The notes: generated by a model not told the origin, from the sequence alone. Counted from the stretch's first letter, positions 1 through 6,498 are shown. The stretch: 8,410 nucleotides of DNA from Lachnospiraceae bacterium (GCA_024694785.1 JAILJL010000044.1:1-8410), one strand, 5' to 3'. Translations and numbers: made by a program.

Positions 1-1364
1 TTATCGTAATTATTGTTCTTGCGGTAATTCTCTTCGCGATAATGGCGTTCGTGTCTACGAAGCTTACCCAGTCAATGGTAAGATCCATTCTTATTAATAA
101 GAACCTCGTTGACAGAATGGAAACCGGTGACTTTGATATTATAGCTGATGAGACGACGTTGAAGCTTATGAATCGTAAAGATGAAATTGGACAGATGATG
201 AGCTCGATGGGCAAGCTTCATAATCAGTTATGCAAGGTAGTAGCCGAGATGAAGGGTATATCCGGAAGATTACTTGAGCATGGTGAATCGCTTGAGCAGG
301 TTACCAAGCAGGCAGACGAGACAACGGGCGGTATTGGTATCGCAGTTGGCGAAGTCGCAACAGGTGCAGCACATCAGGCTGAAGAAGTAAGTGATGCATC
401 TGGTAACATTTCTCAGATGGGTGGTCTTATTAAGGATATTGTTGATGCTGCAGGCGTACTTACGAATAGTGCAGATGATATGCTTAAAGCGCAGGAGATT
501 TCGCAGCAGCAGTTTAATAAGCTTTCACAGACCAATAAGAATACAATGGCTGCCATTACAGCGATGAATGAGCAGATAGGCAAGACTAATACATCAATTA
601 AATATATTAACGAAGCGGTTGATATGATAAGCTCGATTGCAGATCAGACTACACTCCTTTCACTTAATGCTTCAATTGAGGCTGCACGTGCAGGTGAGGC
701 AGGAAGAGGATTCTCCGTTGTCGCTAGTGAGATTCAGAAGCTTGCAAATGAGTCGAATGATTCAGCAACAAGAATTAAGGCAAATATCGCTGAAGTTATT
801 CAGAACTCTACCAATACTATGACAGAGATGCAGAACATGAAGACAACCATTGATGAGCAGATTCAGTGTCTTGATGAGACAATTCAGCAGTTCGAACAGT
901 TGGCACAGGGTGTTAAGGCAACTTCGAGCGAAGCAAAGAATATCGAGAAGTATGCTAATAAGTGCGATGATGCAAGAAAGCATACCGAAGAGATTATGAA
1001 TACTTTGGCATCTATTTCGGAAGAGAATGCATCCGGTGCCGAAGAGACAACTGCTTCGATGGATACGCTTGCGGCTACAATGACTCAGGTATCGGAATCT
1101 TCCACAGATATCGAGAGATTGGCAAGAGAGATGGACAATTCATTGAAGTTCTTCAGAATGTCGGATGAAGTGGTTAATACTGCAGTTAATGATGAGACAT
1201 TGCCGGATAATAATGAATTCGAGTGTTCAGAGGATGATCCGGAGAATAATTATGATGAGGAAAATGTTGTAAGCGAGCTTGGTGACAGAGTTGAAGAATT
1301 CATGGAAGAAGAAGCTGAAAACTTTGATACTGATGATAATTCTGTTGATTCTTATGAAGAATAA
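1..1364 (+). CDS. Methyl-accepting chemotaxis protein, 3' part (5' end outside window)
   Basis: Membrane chemoreceptor that passes a ligand signal to CheA/CheW. The frame stays open from position 3 to the left edge, so the ATG at 42 is internal and the sensor domain is missing from view. Codons from position 3 to about 53 encode a hydrophobic run ([13 protein letters not shown]...), the last membrane helix. Counting from the ATG at 42, residues 8-70 look like a HAMP linker with a DEIG motif near 47-50. Residues about 75-370 are the coiled-coil signalling domain. The highly conserved hairpin tip [13 protein letters not shown] is at 212-224, preceded by [11 protein letters not shown]. Ala/Glu/Gln-rich stretches near 105-120 and 324-343 resemble methylation helices. 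Residues about 384-440 form an acidic, Asn/Glu/Asp-rich tail with no NWETF-type CheR tether. Family assignment is secure; the ligand is unknown. Confidence 0.96.
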   Translation, partial: IVIIVLAVILFAIMAFVSTKLTQSMVRSILINKNLVDRMETGDFDIIADETTLKLMNRKDEIGQMMSSMGKLHNQLCKVVAEMKGISGRLLEHGESLEQVTKQADETTGGIGIAVGEVATGAAHQAEEVSDASGNISQMGGLIKDIVDAAGVLTNSADDMLKAQEISQQQFNKLSQTNKNTMAAITAMNEQIGKTNTSIKYINEAVDMISSIADQTTLLSLNASIEAARAGEAGRGFSVVASEIQKLANESNDSATRIKANIAEVIQNSTNTMTEMQNMKTTIDEQIQCLDETIQQFEQLAQGVKATSSEAKNIEKYANKCDDARKHTEEIMNTLASISEENASGAEETTASMDTLAATMTQVSESSTDIERLAREMDNSLKFFRMSDEVVNTAVNDETLPDNNEFECSEDDPENNYDEENVVSELGDRVEEFMEEEAENFDTDDNSVDSYEE

Positions 1365-1376
1365 GTATAATATAAT
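1345..1376 (+). promoter_or_regulatory. Candidate promoter for the synthetase gene
   Basis: Two overlapping TATAAT hexamers occur at 1366-1371 and 1371-1376, straddling and just after the MCP stop codon. A TTGATT hexamer at 1345-1350 is a possible -35, but spacing is poor (15 bp to the first -10, 20 bp to the second). If used, transcription would begin near 1380 and the hairpin at 1392-1418 would lie in the synthetase leader. The -10 match is good; the promoter call is tentative. Confidence 0.3.
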
Positions 1377-1391
1377 TTAAGAAGTTTTATG

Positions 1392-1423
1392 GAATAAGTG
1401 CCGTAAGGGCACTTATTCTTATT
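1392..1423 (+). terminator. Hairpin after the MCP gene, probable intrinsic terminator
   Basis: An 11-bp perfect inverted repeat (GAATAAGTGCC at 1392-1402, GGCACTTATTC at 1408-1418) encloses a 5-nt loop and is followed by a short U-containing tract (TTATT). It is the only terminator-like structure between the MCP gene and the next gene. The U-tract is imperfect and the AAGGAG ribosome binding site begins at 1424. Termination may therefore be partial, or the hairpin may act on the synthetase leader. Confidence 0.6.
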
Positions 1424-1436
1424 AAGGAGTGACTAT

Positions 1437-3449
1437 ATGATTAATAGAAGAGTACGTAATGATGAGAGACCTGTATTTCCAAAGAAAGCGATTATTACAG
1501 GCGGTATGCCTTATGGTAACAAAGAATTGCACTTTGGCCATGTGGGTGGTATGTTCGTACATGCAGATGCTTTTGCAAGATTTTTAAGAGACAGAATAGG
1601 ATATGATAATGTAATATTTGTCTCGGGTACGGATTGTTACGGATCTCCTATAGTCGAAGCATATCGTAAGAAGTGCGAAGATGAAGGATATAAGGGCAGC
1701 ATCAAAGAGTACGTAGAGGGCAATAACAAGAAACAGAAAGAAGTACTTGATAAGTATGAGATAAGCCCTAATCTATATGGCGCATCCGCACTTGGTAAGA
1801 CGGGTGAAGTACATAACGATATATCCGCATATGTATTCAATACGTTATATAAGAATGGTCATTTGACAAAGCTTTCTTCTCCGCAGTTCTACGATACCGA
1901 GAGAGAATGCTTTATTAACGGGCGTCAGGTTATAGGTAAGTGCCCTATTGAAGGATGTCAGTCGGAAAAAGCATATGCCGATGAGTGCGATCTGGGACAT
2001 CAGTATTCGCCTGAAGAGCTCATAGATCCGGTTAGCACATTATCAGGTAAGAAGCCTGAGCTTAGACCTGTAATTAACTGGTATTTTACGTTGGAAGATT
2101 ATCTCCCGACATTGCAGGAAAGAGCTGAATTTCTCGCCAAGAATACCAATACACGTAAGTTCGAGATTAAGGCCTTGGAAGAGTTTCTGAAAGATCCATG
2201 CATCTATGTTCAGAGAAAACAGATTGCGGATCTTGATGCGTTGGTTAAAGAGTTACCTGAACATGAGATGGTAAATGAAGAGAAGAAGCCTTCGATTACA
2301 TTTATCTTTAAGAATCTTAATTTGAGAGATGAAGCCAAGAAGGTATTGGACAGCCACGATATTCATTATCGTACGGGCAAGACACTTGTACCGTTCAGAT
2401 TGTCGGGTAATATTGACTGGGGCGTACCTGTACCGGAGGTGGAAGGTGAGAAAGACCTTACTTTCTGGGTATGGCCTGAATCCCTCTGGGCACCGATTTC
2501 ATTTACGAAGACTTATCTTATGAATAAGGGATTGCCTGAAGATGAATGGAAGAAATGGTGGGAAGATGACGAGACAATAGTATATCAGTTCATAGGACAG
2601 GATAATATCTACTTCTACGGACTTGCCGAGATGGGTATATTTATGGGCCTTAAGCATAAGAAAGGCGAGAAGGTTGACGTAGAAAAGGAGATATTGCCGC
2701 ATATTGTAGCTAATAACCATATTCTCTTTATGGATAAGAAAGCAAGTTCCTCATCTGCAGTTAAGCCGCCTATGGCAGGGGATTTGCTTGAGTATTATTC
2801 GGCAGAACAGTTACGTATGCATTTCTTAAGCCTTGGACTTGGCAATGCATCGGTGGGATTTAATCCGCAGGTATATCTCCCTGAAGAAGAGCGTAAGAAT
2901 GCGGGTCCTGATCCTGTACTTAAGGATGGTAATCTTCTTACCAATGTGTATAACAGACTCCTTCGTTCGTGCTTTTATACAACTCAGGAGTACTATGACG
3001 GAGTACTTCCGGTAGGCGAGGTTAACGTAAAGATTAAGGAAATCTGCGAGAAGTCAATTCTTGAATATGAGAGATTCATGTATAATCATGAGTTTCACAG
3101 AGTAACATATGTGCTCGATTCCATTATCAGAGAGATTAATAAGCTCTACGTTAATAATATTAAGCTTGCGGATAAGGATAACAATGATGAATTAAGAAAG
3201 CAGATTCTTGTTGACTGCTTCCATGGTATCAGAGTTATCAATGCGCTTTTGCATCCAATTGCACCTGCGGGAACAGAACTTGTTCAGGAGTATCTTGGCG
3301 TAAGCGATAAGATGTTTAACTGGGAATATATCTTTGATGACATATATGCATTTGTATCCGATAAGGATAATCATAAGCTTAAATTCCTTGAGCCGAGATT
3401 CGACTTCTTTAAGAAACCTGAATGCCAGTTTAAGAAAGATGAAGAGTAA
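1437..3449 (+). CDS. Methionyl-tRNA synthetase-like class I aminoacyl-tRNA synthetase, divergent
   Basis: A cytoplasmic class I synthetase fold of the MetRS type, presumed to activate an amino acid with ATP and charge a tRNA. The Rossmann entry is TGGMPYGNKELHFGH (21-35), with HFGH as the HIGH motif, followed by GTDCYG (64-69). A knuckle with C169, C174, C184 and H188 precedes SPEELIDP, as in the MetRS zinc domain. FWVWPESLWAPISF (343-356) and FIGQDNIYFY (385-394) are recognisable counterparts of MetRS pocket segments. The KMSKS loop is KASSS (435-439). The C-terminal helical domain (about 495-625) keeps N503 and R507, matching residues that read the Met anticodon, but lacks the usual Pro-Trp. 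About 65 extra residues lie near 250-320. The start has a good AAGGAG site 7 nt upstream. No T-box precedes it. It may be a diverged sole MetRS or a paralogue with another role; exact specificity is uncertain. Confidence 0.85.
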   Translation: MINRRVRNDERPVFPKKAIITGGMPYGNKELHFGHVGGMFVHADAFARFLRDRIGYDNVIFVSGTDCYGSPIVEAYRKKCEDEGYKGSIKEYVEGNNKKQKEVLDKYEISPNLYGASALGKTGEVHNDISAYVFNTLYKNGHLTKLSSPQFYDTERECFINGRQVIGKCPIEGCQSEKAYADECDLGHQYSPEELIDPVSTLSGKKPELRPVINWYFTLEDYLPTLQERAEFLAKNTNTRKFEIKALEEFLKDPCIYVQRKQIADLDALVKELPEHEMVNEEKKPSITFIFKNLNLRDEAKKVLDSHDIHYRTGKTLVPFRLSGNIDWGVPVPEVEGEKDLTFWVWPESLWAPISFTKTYLMNKGLPEDEWKKWWEDDETIVYQFIGQDNIYFYGLAEMGIFMGLKHKKGEKVDVEKEILPHIVANNHILFMDKKASSSSAVKPPMAGDLLEYYSAEQLRMHFLSLGLGNASVGFNPQVYLPEEERKNAGPDPVLKDGNLLTNVYNRLLRSCFYTTQEYYDGVLPVGEVNVKIKEICEKSILEYERFMYNHEFHRVTYVLDSIIREINKLYVNNIKLADKDNNDELRKQILVDCFHGIRVINALLHPIAPAGTELVQEYLGVSDKMFNWEYIFDDIYAFVSDKDNHKLKFLEPRFDFFKKPECQFKKDEE

Positions 3450-3452
3450 GAT

Positions 3453-3482
3453 AAAACCGGGTATTATTTACCCGGTTTTTTA
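3453..3482 (+). terminator. Bidirectional intrinsic terminator between convergent genes
   Basis: The stem AAAACCGGG / CCCGGTTTT (3453-3461 and 3471-3479, extendable by two A-T pairs into the loop) is followed by a T-run (3476-3482) on the plus strand, ending the synthetase transcript. The A-tract on its left side supplies a weaker U-tract for the minus-strand transcript. The right arm also encodes the last codons of the minus-strand AP2 gene, whose stop codon sits in the loop. Confidence 0.85.
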
Positions 3483-4270
3483 TTATCACTTAAGTATCTT
3501 AAGAATTTATTGGGAAGATTGATGGTGTAATACATTGTTGCATATTCGCGCGGAGTGATTCCGTCAATGAAGTTAATGGTGTATTCTTTGTTAAGCCCTG
3601 CTTTCTTAACCTCATCGACCGCTTTGTTATAGCATATTGCGGCACGGATTGCGGAATCGAAGTAACCTAATGTATGATTACCGACGATATGAATTGTGGT
3701 GTTAAAGTAGTTACGTCCCTTATGCGTCGCTTTTGTAACGCCGTAGTATGTGTTGAGCAATAGTATATTTGCGGAACGAAGATCGTAAGGATCGTCGTTT
3801 TTAAAGTCGTAATCTTTGCCGCGAATTGCGTAGGCTTTGATTCCATATCTTGAATACAGTGTATATTGAGTTCCGTAATCGGCGACGAAGTAATGACCTT
3901 TTCTGGCCTGTATTGTTCTTGTCGAATAGAAGAAAAGCTCATCTGAGTCGAATTTGAATTCTATGGTAGGCGAGAAGAAGTACTGGAAGTAATTCTGTCT
4001 TACATAGATAGGTGTCTTAAAGTATATCCCGTTATCCCGGAAATTAATTAAAGATACGCATTTATCGAAAGAAAGATCAAGCTTATCAAGGAAGGAATCG
4101 ATGGTTATACTGCTTTCGTTAAGAATCCTGGTTGCGGTAAGATAAGCATTAAAAGCAGCCTCTTCGGTGTCATAACTTCCAAGGCTTATGTGTTTTCTCA
4201 TATGTGTTATGCTTGAACGGTAGTAAGTACTGCCGTCTTTTTTCTTAGCTTTGAATACGCCGGGTAACAT
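3464..4270 (-). CDS. AP2-like DNA-binding protein with a degenerate HNH-endonuclease-like core
   Basis: A 268-aa protein, probably DNA-binding; cellular role unknown. Residues 3-50 resemble an AP2 domain: GVFKAKKKDGSTYYRSSI, then ISLGSYDTEEAAFNAY, matching the three-strand plus helix pattern with the LGxYDTxEEAA signature. Residues 176-218 (YYGVTKATHKGRNYFNTTI, then GYFDSAIRAAICYNKAV) give a second AP2-like unit. The middle (about 111-172) follows the layout of AP2-linked HNH homing endonucleases; YDFKNDDPYDLRSANI at 154-169 resembles a DHxNGDxxDNRxxNL motif. The catalytic His position appears to be F156, so nuclease activity is unlikely. The start at 4270 has AAAGGA 5 nt upstream. An intrinsic terminator lies about 24 nt upstream, so expression may depend on read-through. 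It could be a domesticated homing endonuclease acting as a regulator; that is inference. Confidence 0.8.
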   Translation of the reverse strand: MLPGVFKAKKKDGSTYYRSSITHMRKHISLGSYDTEEAAFNAYLTATRILNESSITIDSFLDKLDLSFDKCVSLINFRDNGIYFKTPIYVRQNYFQYFFSPTIEFKFDSDELFFYSTRTIQARKGHYFVADYGTQYTLYSRYGIKAYAIRGKDYDFKNDDPYDLRSANILLLNTYYGVTKATHKGRNYFNTTIHIVGNHTLGYFDSAIRAAICYNKAVDEVKKAGLNKEYTINFIDGITPREYATMYYTINLPNKFLRYLSDNKKPGK

Positions 4271-4293
4271 ATGAATCCTTTCGACAGATTATT

Positions 4294-4323
4294 AAAAAAT
4301 AAGGACGAGCATTGCCCGTCCTT
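4294..4323 (-). terminator. Strong intrinsic terminator after the CheX-like gene
   Basis: Read on the minus strand, AAGGACGGGC-AAT-GCTCGTCCTT is a 10-bp stem with one G-U pair and a 3-nt loop (4323 to 4301), followed directly by ATTTTTT (down to 4294). This ends the CheY/CheX-like operon 7 nt past its stop codon, and lies just upstream of the AP2 gene in the same direction. Confidence 0.88.
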
Positions 4324-4329
4324 AGATAA

Positions 4330-5214
4330 TTATTTTAAAGTTACAAGTATATTGACGGTTCCAAATGTGTAAGATAACGGAAGAAGATAAGTGGAACCTT
4401 CCGGAGCATATATCTCGTTGCCAAGTTCAACAGGCGGTTCGAGCTTTAACTCCATATCTGTAGAGTTGGATACATTAACGATAAAGAGTCCGTTATGAAG
4501 ATTAAGGAAATCTTCAAGGGAAGCACTTACGTATTCGTCGAACTGTGTGAAACTTTCACCGGCATAACGACTTGCGAATTCAATGGCAACTTCTTCGGAC
4601 ATATCTATTGCGGTACCAAGATTATAGTTACCTGTAATCATCTGTGTTGCGCAAATCATCGGATTGTAATGGTTAAACTGTATAAGATTAAGAGGTGTAA
4701 AATCATCTCCGATGAATCGAATCAGGTTATTAAATAAAAGCTGCAGGTAATCAACAACAAGGTCGTCACGGGAAATGCCGGACTGTTCGCAAAAGTTGAG
4801 TACCAGCTTCTTTAATTGATCCTTTTGCTCATCGAGCATATCAAGGTCGTAGAGCTCCGTCTCATTCTGATAATCCACAAGAAGCACTTCGAGTTCATCA
4901 TGAGTGAGAATACCTTTCTCGATTAACTCCTGGGCTAGTATAAGATAACGAGGTCCCTGATGCTCCATGACATCTTCAAGCTGAGCAGGAGTGAGATAGC
5001 CTTCTTCGATTGCTATTTCACCAAAACGTGCATCTCTATGTGTCTGAAGTACGTAAATCTTTTCTACTTCGTTGGCAGACATTAGACCCGAGTGTATACA
5101 AAGAGTACCGAGCTTAACATGTGATTCGGCGCTGTCTTGTATGGCTGTTACGAGCTGTTCGGGAGTAACGACTCCTTTACGTAATAAAAAGTTACCGAAT
5201 AATTGTGTGAACAT
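4330..5214 (-). CDS. MshEN-like repeats fused to a CheX-like chemotaxis phosphatase domain
   Basis: A cytoplasmic two-part signalling protein. Residues 5-116 contain four units of the pattern xLGxxLxxxGxLTxxxLxxALxxQ: at 5-28 (FGNFLLRKGVVTPEQL), 34-57 (KLGTLCIHSGLMSANEV), 63-86 (RFGEIAIEEGYLTPAQL) and 91-116 (LAQELIEKGILTHDEL). Paired units of this kind form MshEN (GspE/PilB N-terminal) domains, some of which bind cyclic di-GMP. Residues about 150-294 resemble CheX: FASRYAGESFTQFDEYVSAS, then DFLNLHNG at 235-242. This matches the ExxN phosphatase helix with Asp in place of Glu and N238 retained. It likely dephosphorylates a receiver, plausibly the CheY-like product encoded 3 bp upstream. The ribosome site AAGGGA (5224-5229) lies inside that gene's 3' end, so translation may be coupled. 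Cyclic di-GMP binding is inferred, not shown. Confidence 0.82.
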   Translation of the reverse strand: MFTQLFGNFLLRKGVVTPEQLVTAIQDSAESHVKLGTLCIHSGLMSANEVEKIYVLQTHRDARFGEIAIEEGYLTPAQLEDVMEHQGPRYLILAQELIEKGILTHDELEVLLVDYQNETELYDLDMLDEQKDQLKKLVLNFCEQSGISRDDLVVDYLQLLFNNLIRFIGDDFTPLNLIQFNHYNPMICATQMITGNYNLGTAIDMSEEVAIEFASRYAGESFTQFDEYVSASLEDFLNLHNGLFIVNVSNSTDMELKLEPPVELGNEIYAPEGSTYLLPLSYTFGTVNILVTLK

Positions 5215-5217
5215 AGA

Positions 5218-5595
5218 TTAATTTCCCTTCACTATATTGTCTAATACGGTCAAAATCTGATTGGAAACGAACGGTTTCTGAATAAAGTCCTTGGCGCCGG
5301 CTTCAATTGCAGCTTTGATCTGCCCCTGGGTACCGACTGAAGACACCATAACAATATTGGCGTTGTCATCGATGGCTTTAATCTGTTTAACTGCCTCAAT
5401 GCCATCAATCTGTGGCATTACAATATCGAGAAAAACAACATCAATTTTTTCTTTGGCGTATAATGTTACAGCTTCCTTACCGTCTCTGGCTTCTACAAAA
5501 TTGCTGTAGCCGGCAGAAGTAAGTACATCTTTAAGCTGCTTACGAGCCAATATTGAATCATCGCTGATTAAAAACTTTAAATCCTGAGACACCAT
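5218..5595 (-). CDS. CheY-like single-domain response regulator
   Basis: A stand-alone receiver domain of 125 aa with no output domain, acting by phosphorylation-dependent protein contact as CheY does. Counting from ATG at 5595, the acidic pair is D12-D13, the phosphoacceptor is D57 (FLDIVMPQIDG), the switch residue is S85 and the conserved lysine is K107 (KDFIQKPF). The frame is also open to an ATG at 5616, which would add seven residues. That start has no ribosome site, whereas GAGGT lies 5 nt upstream of the ATG at 5595, so 5595 is preferred. Its stop is 3 bp from the start of the MshEN/CheX-like gene, making a two-gene operon of receiver and presumed phosphatase. A promoter with TTGAAA and TAGTAT lies upstream. 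The cognate kinase (CheA or other) is not in the window. Confidence 0.93.
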   Translation of the reverse strand: MVSQDLKFLISDDSILARKQLKDVLTSAGYSNFVEARDGKEAVTLYAKEKIDVVFLDIVMPQIDGIEAVKQIKAIDDNANIVMVSSVGTQGQIKAAIEAGAKDFIQKPFVSNQILTVLDNIVKGN

Positions 5596-5630
5596 CACAT
5601 ACCTCGCTAAATACATAATAATTTAACTTA

Positions 5631-5659
5631 ATACTACAACATTTCCATAACCATTTCAA
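5631..5659 (-). promoter_or_regulatory. Promoter of the CheY/CheX-like operon
   Basis: On the minus strand a -35 TTGAAA (5659-5654) and a -10 TAGTAT (5636-5631) are separated by exactly 17 bp, predicting a start near 5624 and a leader of about 29 nt. A second TTGAAA copy lies 12 bp further upstream (5671-5666). This looks like a SigA-type promoter; I see no flagellar sigma-28 pattern. Confidence 0.55.
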
Positions 5660-5723
5660 TAAGAGTTTCAATGAATTTTTTGCAAAATATCGCCCGTAAG
5701 ACTACTAATCGCGGTGCAGAATG

Positions 5724-5732
5724 TGATATAAT
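5724..5732 (+). promoter_or_regulatory. Extended -10 promoter candidate for the OmpR-family regulator
   Basis: TGATATAAT at 5724-5732 is an exact TGnTATAAT extended -10 element. The -35 position (about 5704-5709, ACTAAT) is poor, as is tolerated with an extended -10. The start would fall near 5739, giving a leader of about 65 nt that contains the palindrome at 5750-5761. Confidence 0.42.
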
Positions 5733-5749
5733 GACCGCATCGGATTACG

Positions 5750-5767
5750 AAACTATAGTTTACTATA
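5750..5767. repeat. 12-bp palindrome and 10-bp-spaced ACTATA repeat, operator candidate
   Basis: AAACTATAGTTT (5750-5761) is a perfect palindrome. ACTATA occurs at 5752-5757 and again at 5762-5767, exactly one helical turn apart, and the second copy overlaps the -10 candidate. OmpR-family regulators commonly bind direct repeats spaced 10-11 bp apart, so this is a plausible autoregulatory site for the gene that follows. Confidence 0.4.
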
Positions 5768-5769
5768 AT
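5764..5769 (+). promoter_or_regulatory. Second -10 candidate upstream of the OmpR-family regulator
   Basis: A perfect TATAAT lies at 5764-5769, about 37 nt before the preferred ATG. No convincing -35 lies 16-18 bp upstream (CGGATT region). The ACTATA repeat overlaps it, so it could be an activator-dependent or autoregulated start. Confidence 0.28.
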
Positions 5770-5805
5770 CGAACTTTATGAAGATTATATGTATTGGGAC
5801 ATGAA

Positions 5806-6498
5806 ATGAGCAAAATTTTAATAGTTGACGATAATGAAAAAGACAGAGCACTCCTTAAAAAGTATGCTACCTTTGAAGGATATGACATAGAAGAATCCGA
5901 TAATGGCATGGATGCAGTAAAGAAGTGCGAGCTTAATGATTACGATATAATACTGATGGATGTGATGATGCCGGAGCTTGACGGCTTCTCCGCCACCAAG
6001 ACGATACTTGGTAACAAAGATATTCCCGTCATTTTTGTTACTGCGCGAAAGGACGAGTTTGACAGGATCCACGGTTTTGAGGTGGGAGCGGATGATTATG
6101 TAATCAAACCTTTTTCACCAAAAGAGCTGATGATGAGAGTTGCGGTTGTATTAAGAAGACATAATGCGATTAAGAGAGCCGGAACGAATATCGAGGATCA
6201 CGATATCTTCAGAATGGATTCTCTTGAAGTTGATTTTACTTCGAGAACTCTTACGGTAGACGGCAAAGAAGTTGATATGGCGCCTAAGGAATATGCGCTT
6301 TTATTCTATCTTGTAAAGAACAGGAATATAGCGTTGCCTCGAGATAAGATATTGACCGAGGTGTGGGGATTTGATTATTACGGAGACGAGAGAACTCTCG
6401 ATACTCATATCAAGCAGATAAGAAAAGCGCTCGGCCCGTACAGGGACAGGCTTATTACGATGAAGGGACTTGGATATAAGTTCAATTCTGTCAATTAA
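5806..6498 (+). CDS. OmpR/PhoB-family response regulator (orphan in this window)
   Basis: A two-domain transcription factor of 230 aa, usual for the family. Counting from ATG at 5806, the receiver spans about 1-118 with the acidic pair D8-D9, phosphoacceptor D52 (LMDVMMPELDG), switch T79 and K101 (DYVIKPFSPKEL). The winged-helix output domain spans about 130-228 and carries MAPKEYALLFYLV, VWGFDYYGDERTLDTHI and the C-terminal wing GLGYKF. The frame is open to a TTG at 5794; ATG at 5806 is preferred because it begins the canonical SKILIVDD strand and has GGGA 6 nt upstream. The ribosome site is weak. No histidine kinase gene is adjacent; the next gene is pckA, 66 bp on, in the same direction and with no terminator seen between. 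The target genes and signal cannot be read from sequence. Confidence 0.94.
   Translation: MSKILIVDDNEKDRALLKKYATFEGYDIEESDNGMDAVKKCELNDYDIILMDVMMPELDGFSATKTILGNKDIPVIFVTARKDEFDRIHGFEVGADDYVIKPFSPKELMMRVAVVLRRHNAIKRAGTNIEDHDIFRMDSLEVDFTSRTLTVDGKEVDMAPKEYALLFYLVKNRNIALPRDKILTEVWGFDYYGDERTLDTHIKQIRKALGPYRDRLITMKGLGYKFNSVN

Noticed and set aside
762..983. Antisense open frame inside the MCP gene
   Set aside because: It is a Leu/Cys/Ile-rich mirror of the coiled-coil coding strand, with no ribosome site or family resemblance.
1365..1436. Possible T-box or S-box riboswitch before the methionyl-type synthetase gene
   Set aside because: The gap is only 72 bp and holds one simple hairpin. No T-box sequence, specifier loop or SAM-riboswitch core is present.
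3667..3942. Overlapping minus-strand open frame inside the AP2 gene
   Set aside because: It is in another frame of a gene with clear domain signatures, and its own translation shows no recognisable motif.
5596..5616. Upstream ATG at 5616 as the start of the CheY-like gene
   Set aside because: It lacks a ribosome site, while GAGGT sits 5 nt before the ATG at 5595, where the receiver fold begins normally.
5778..5808. Two tiny open frames (starting at 5778 and 5789) upstream of the OmpR-family gene, possible leader peptides
   Set aside because: They encode 6-8 residues with no ribosome site, and the second merely overlaps the real start.
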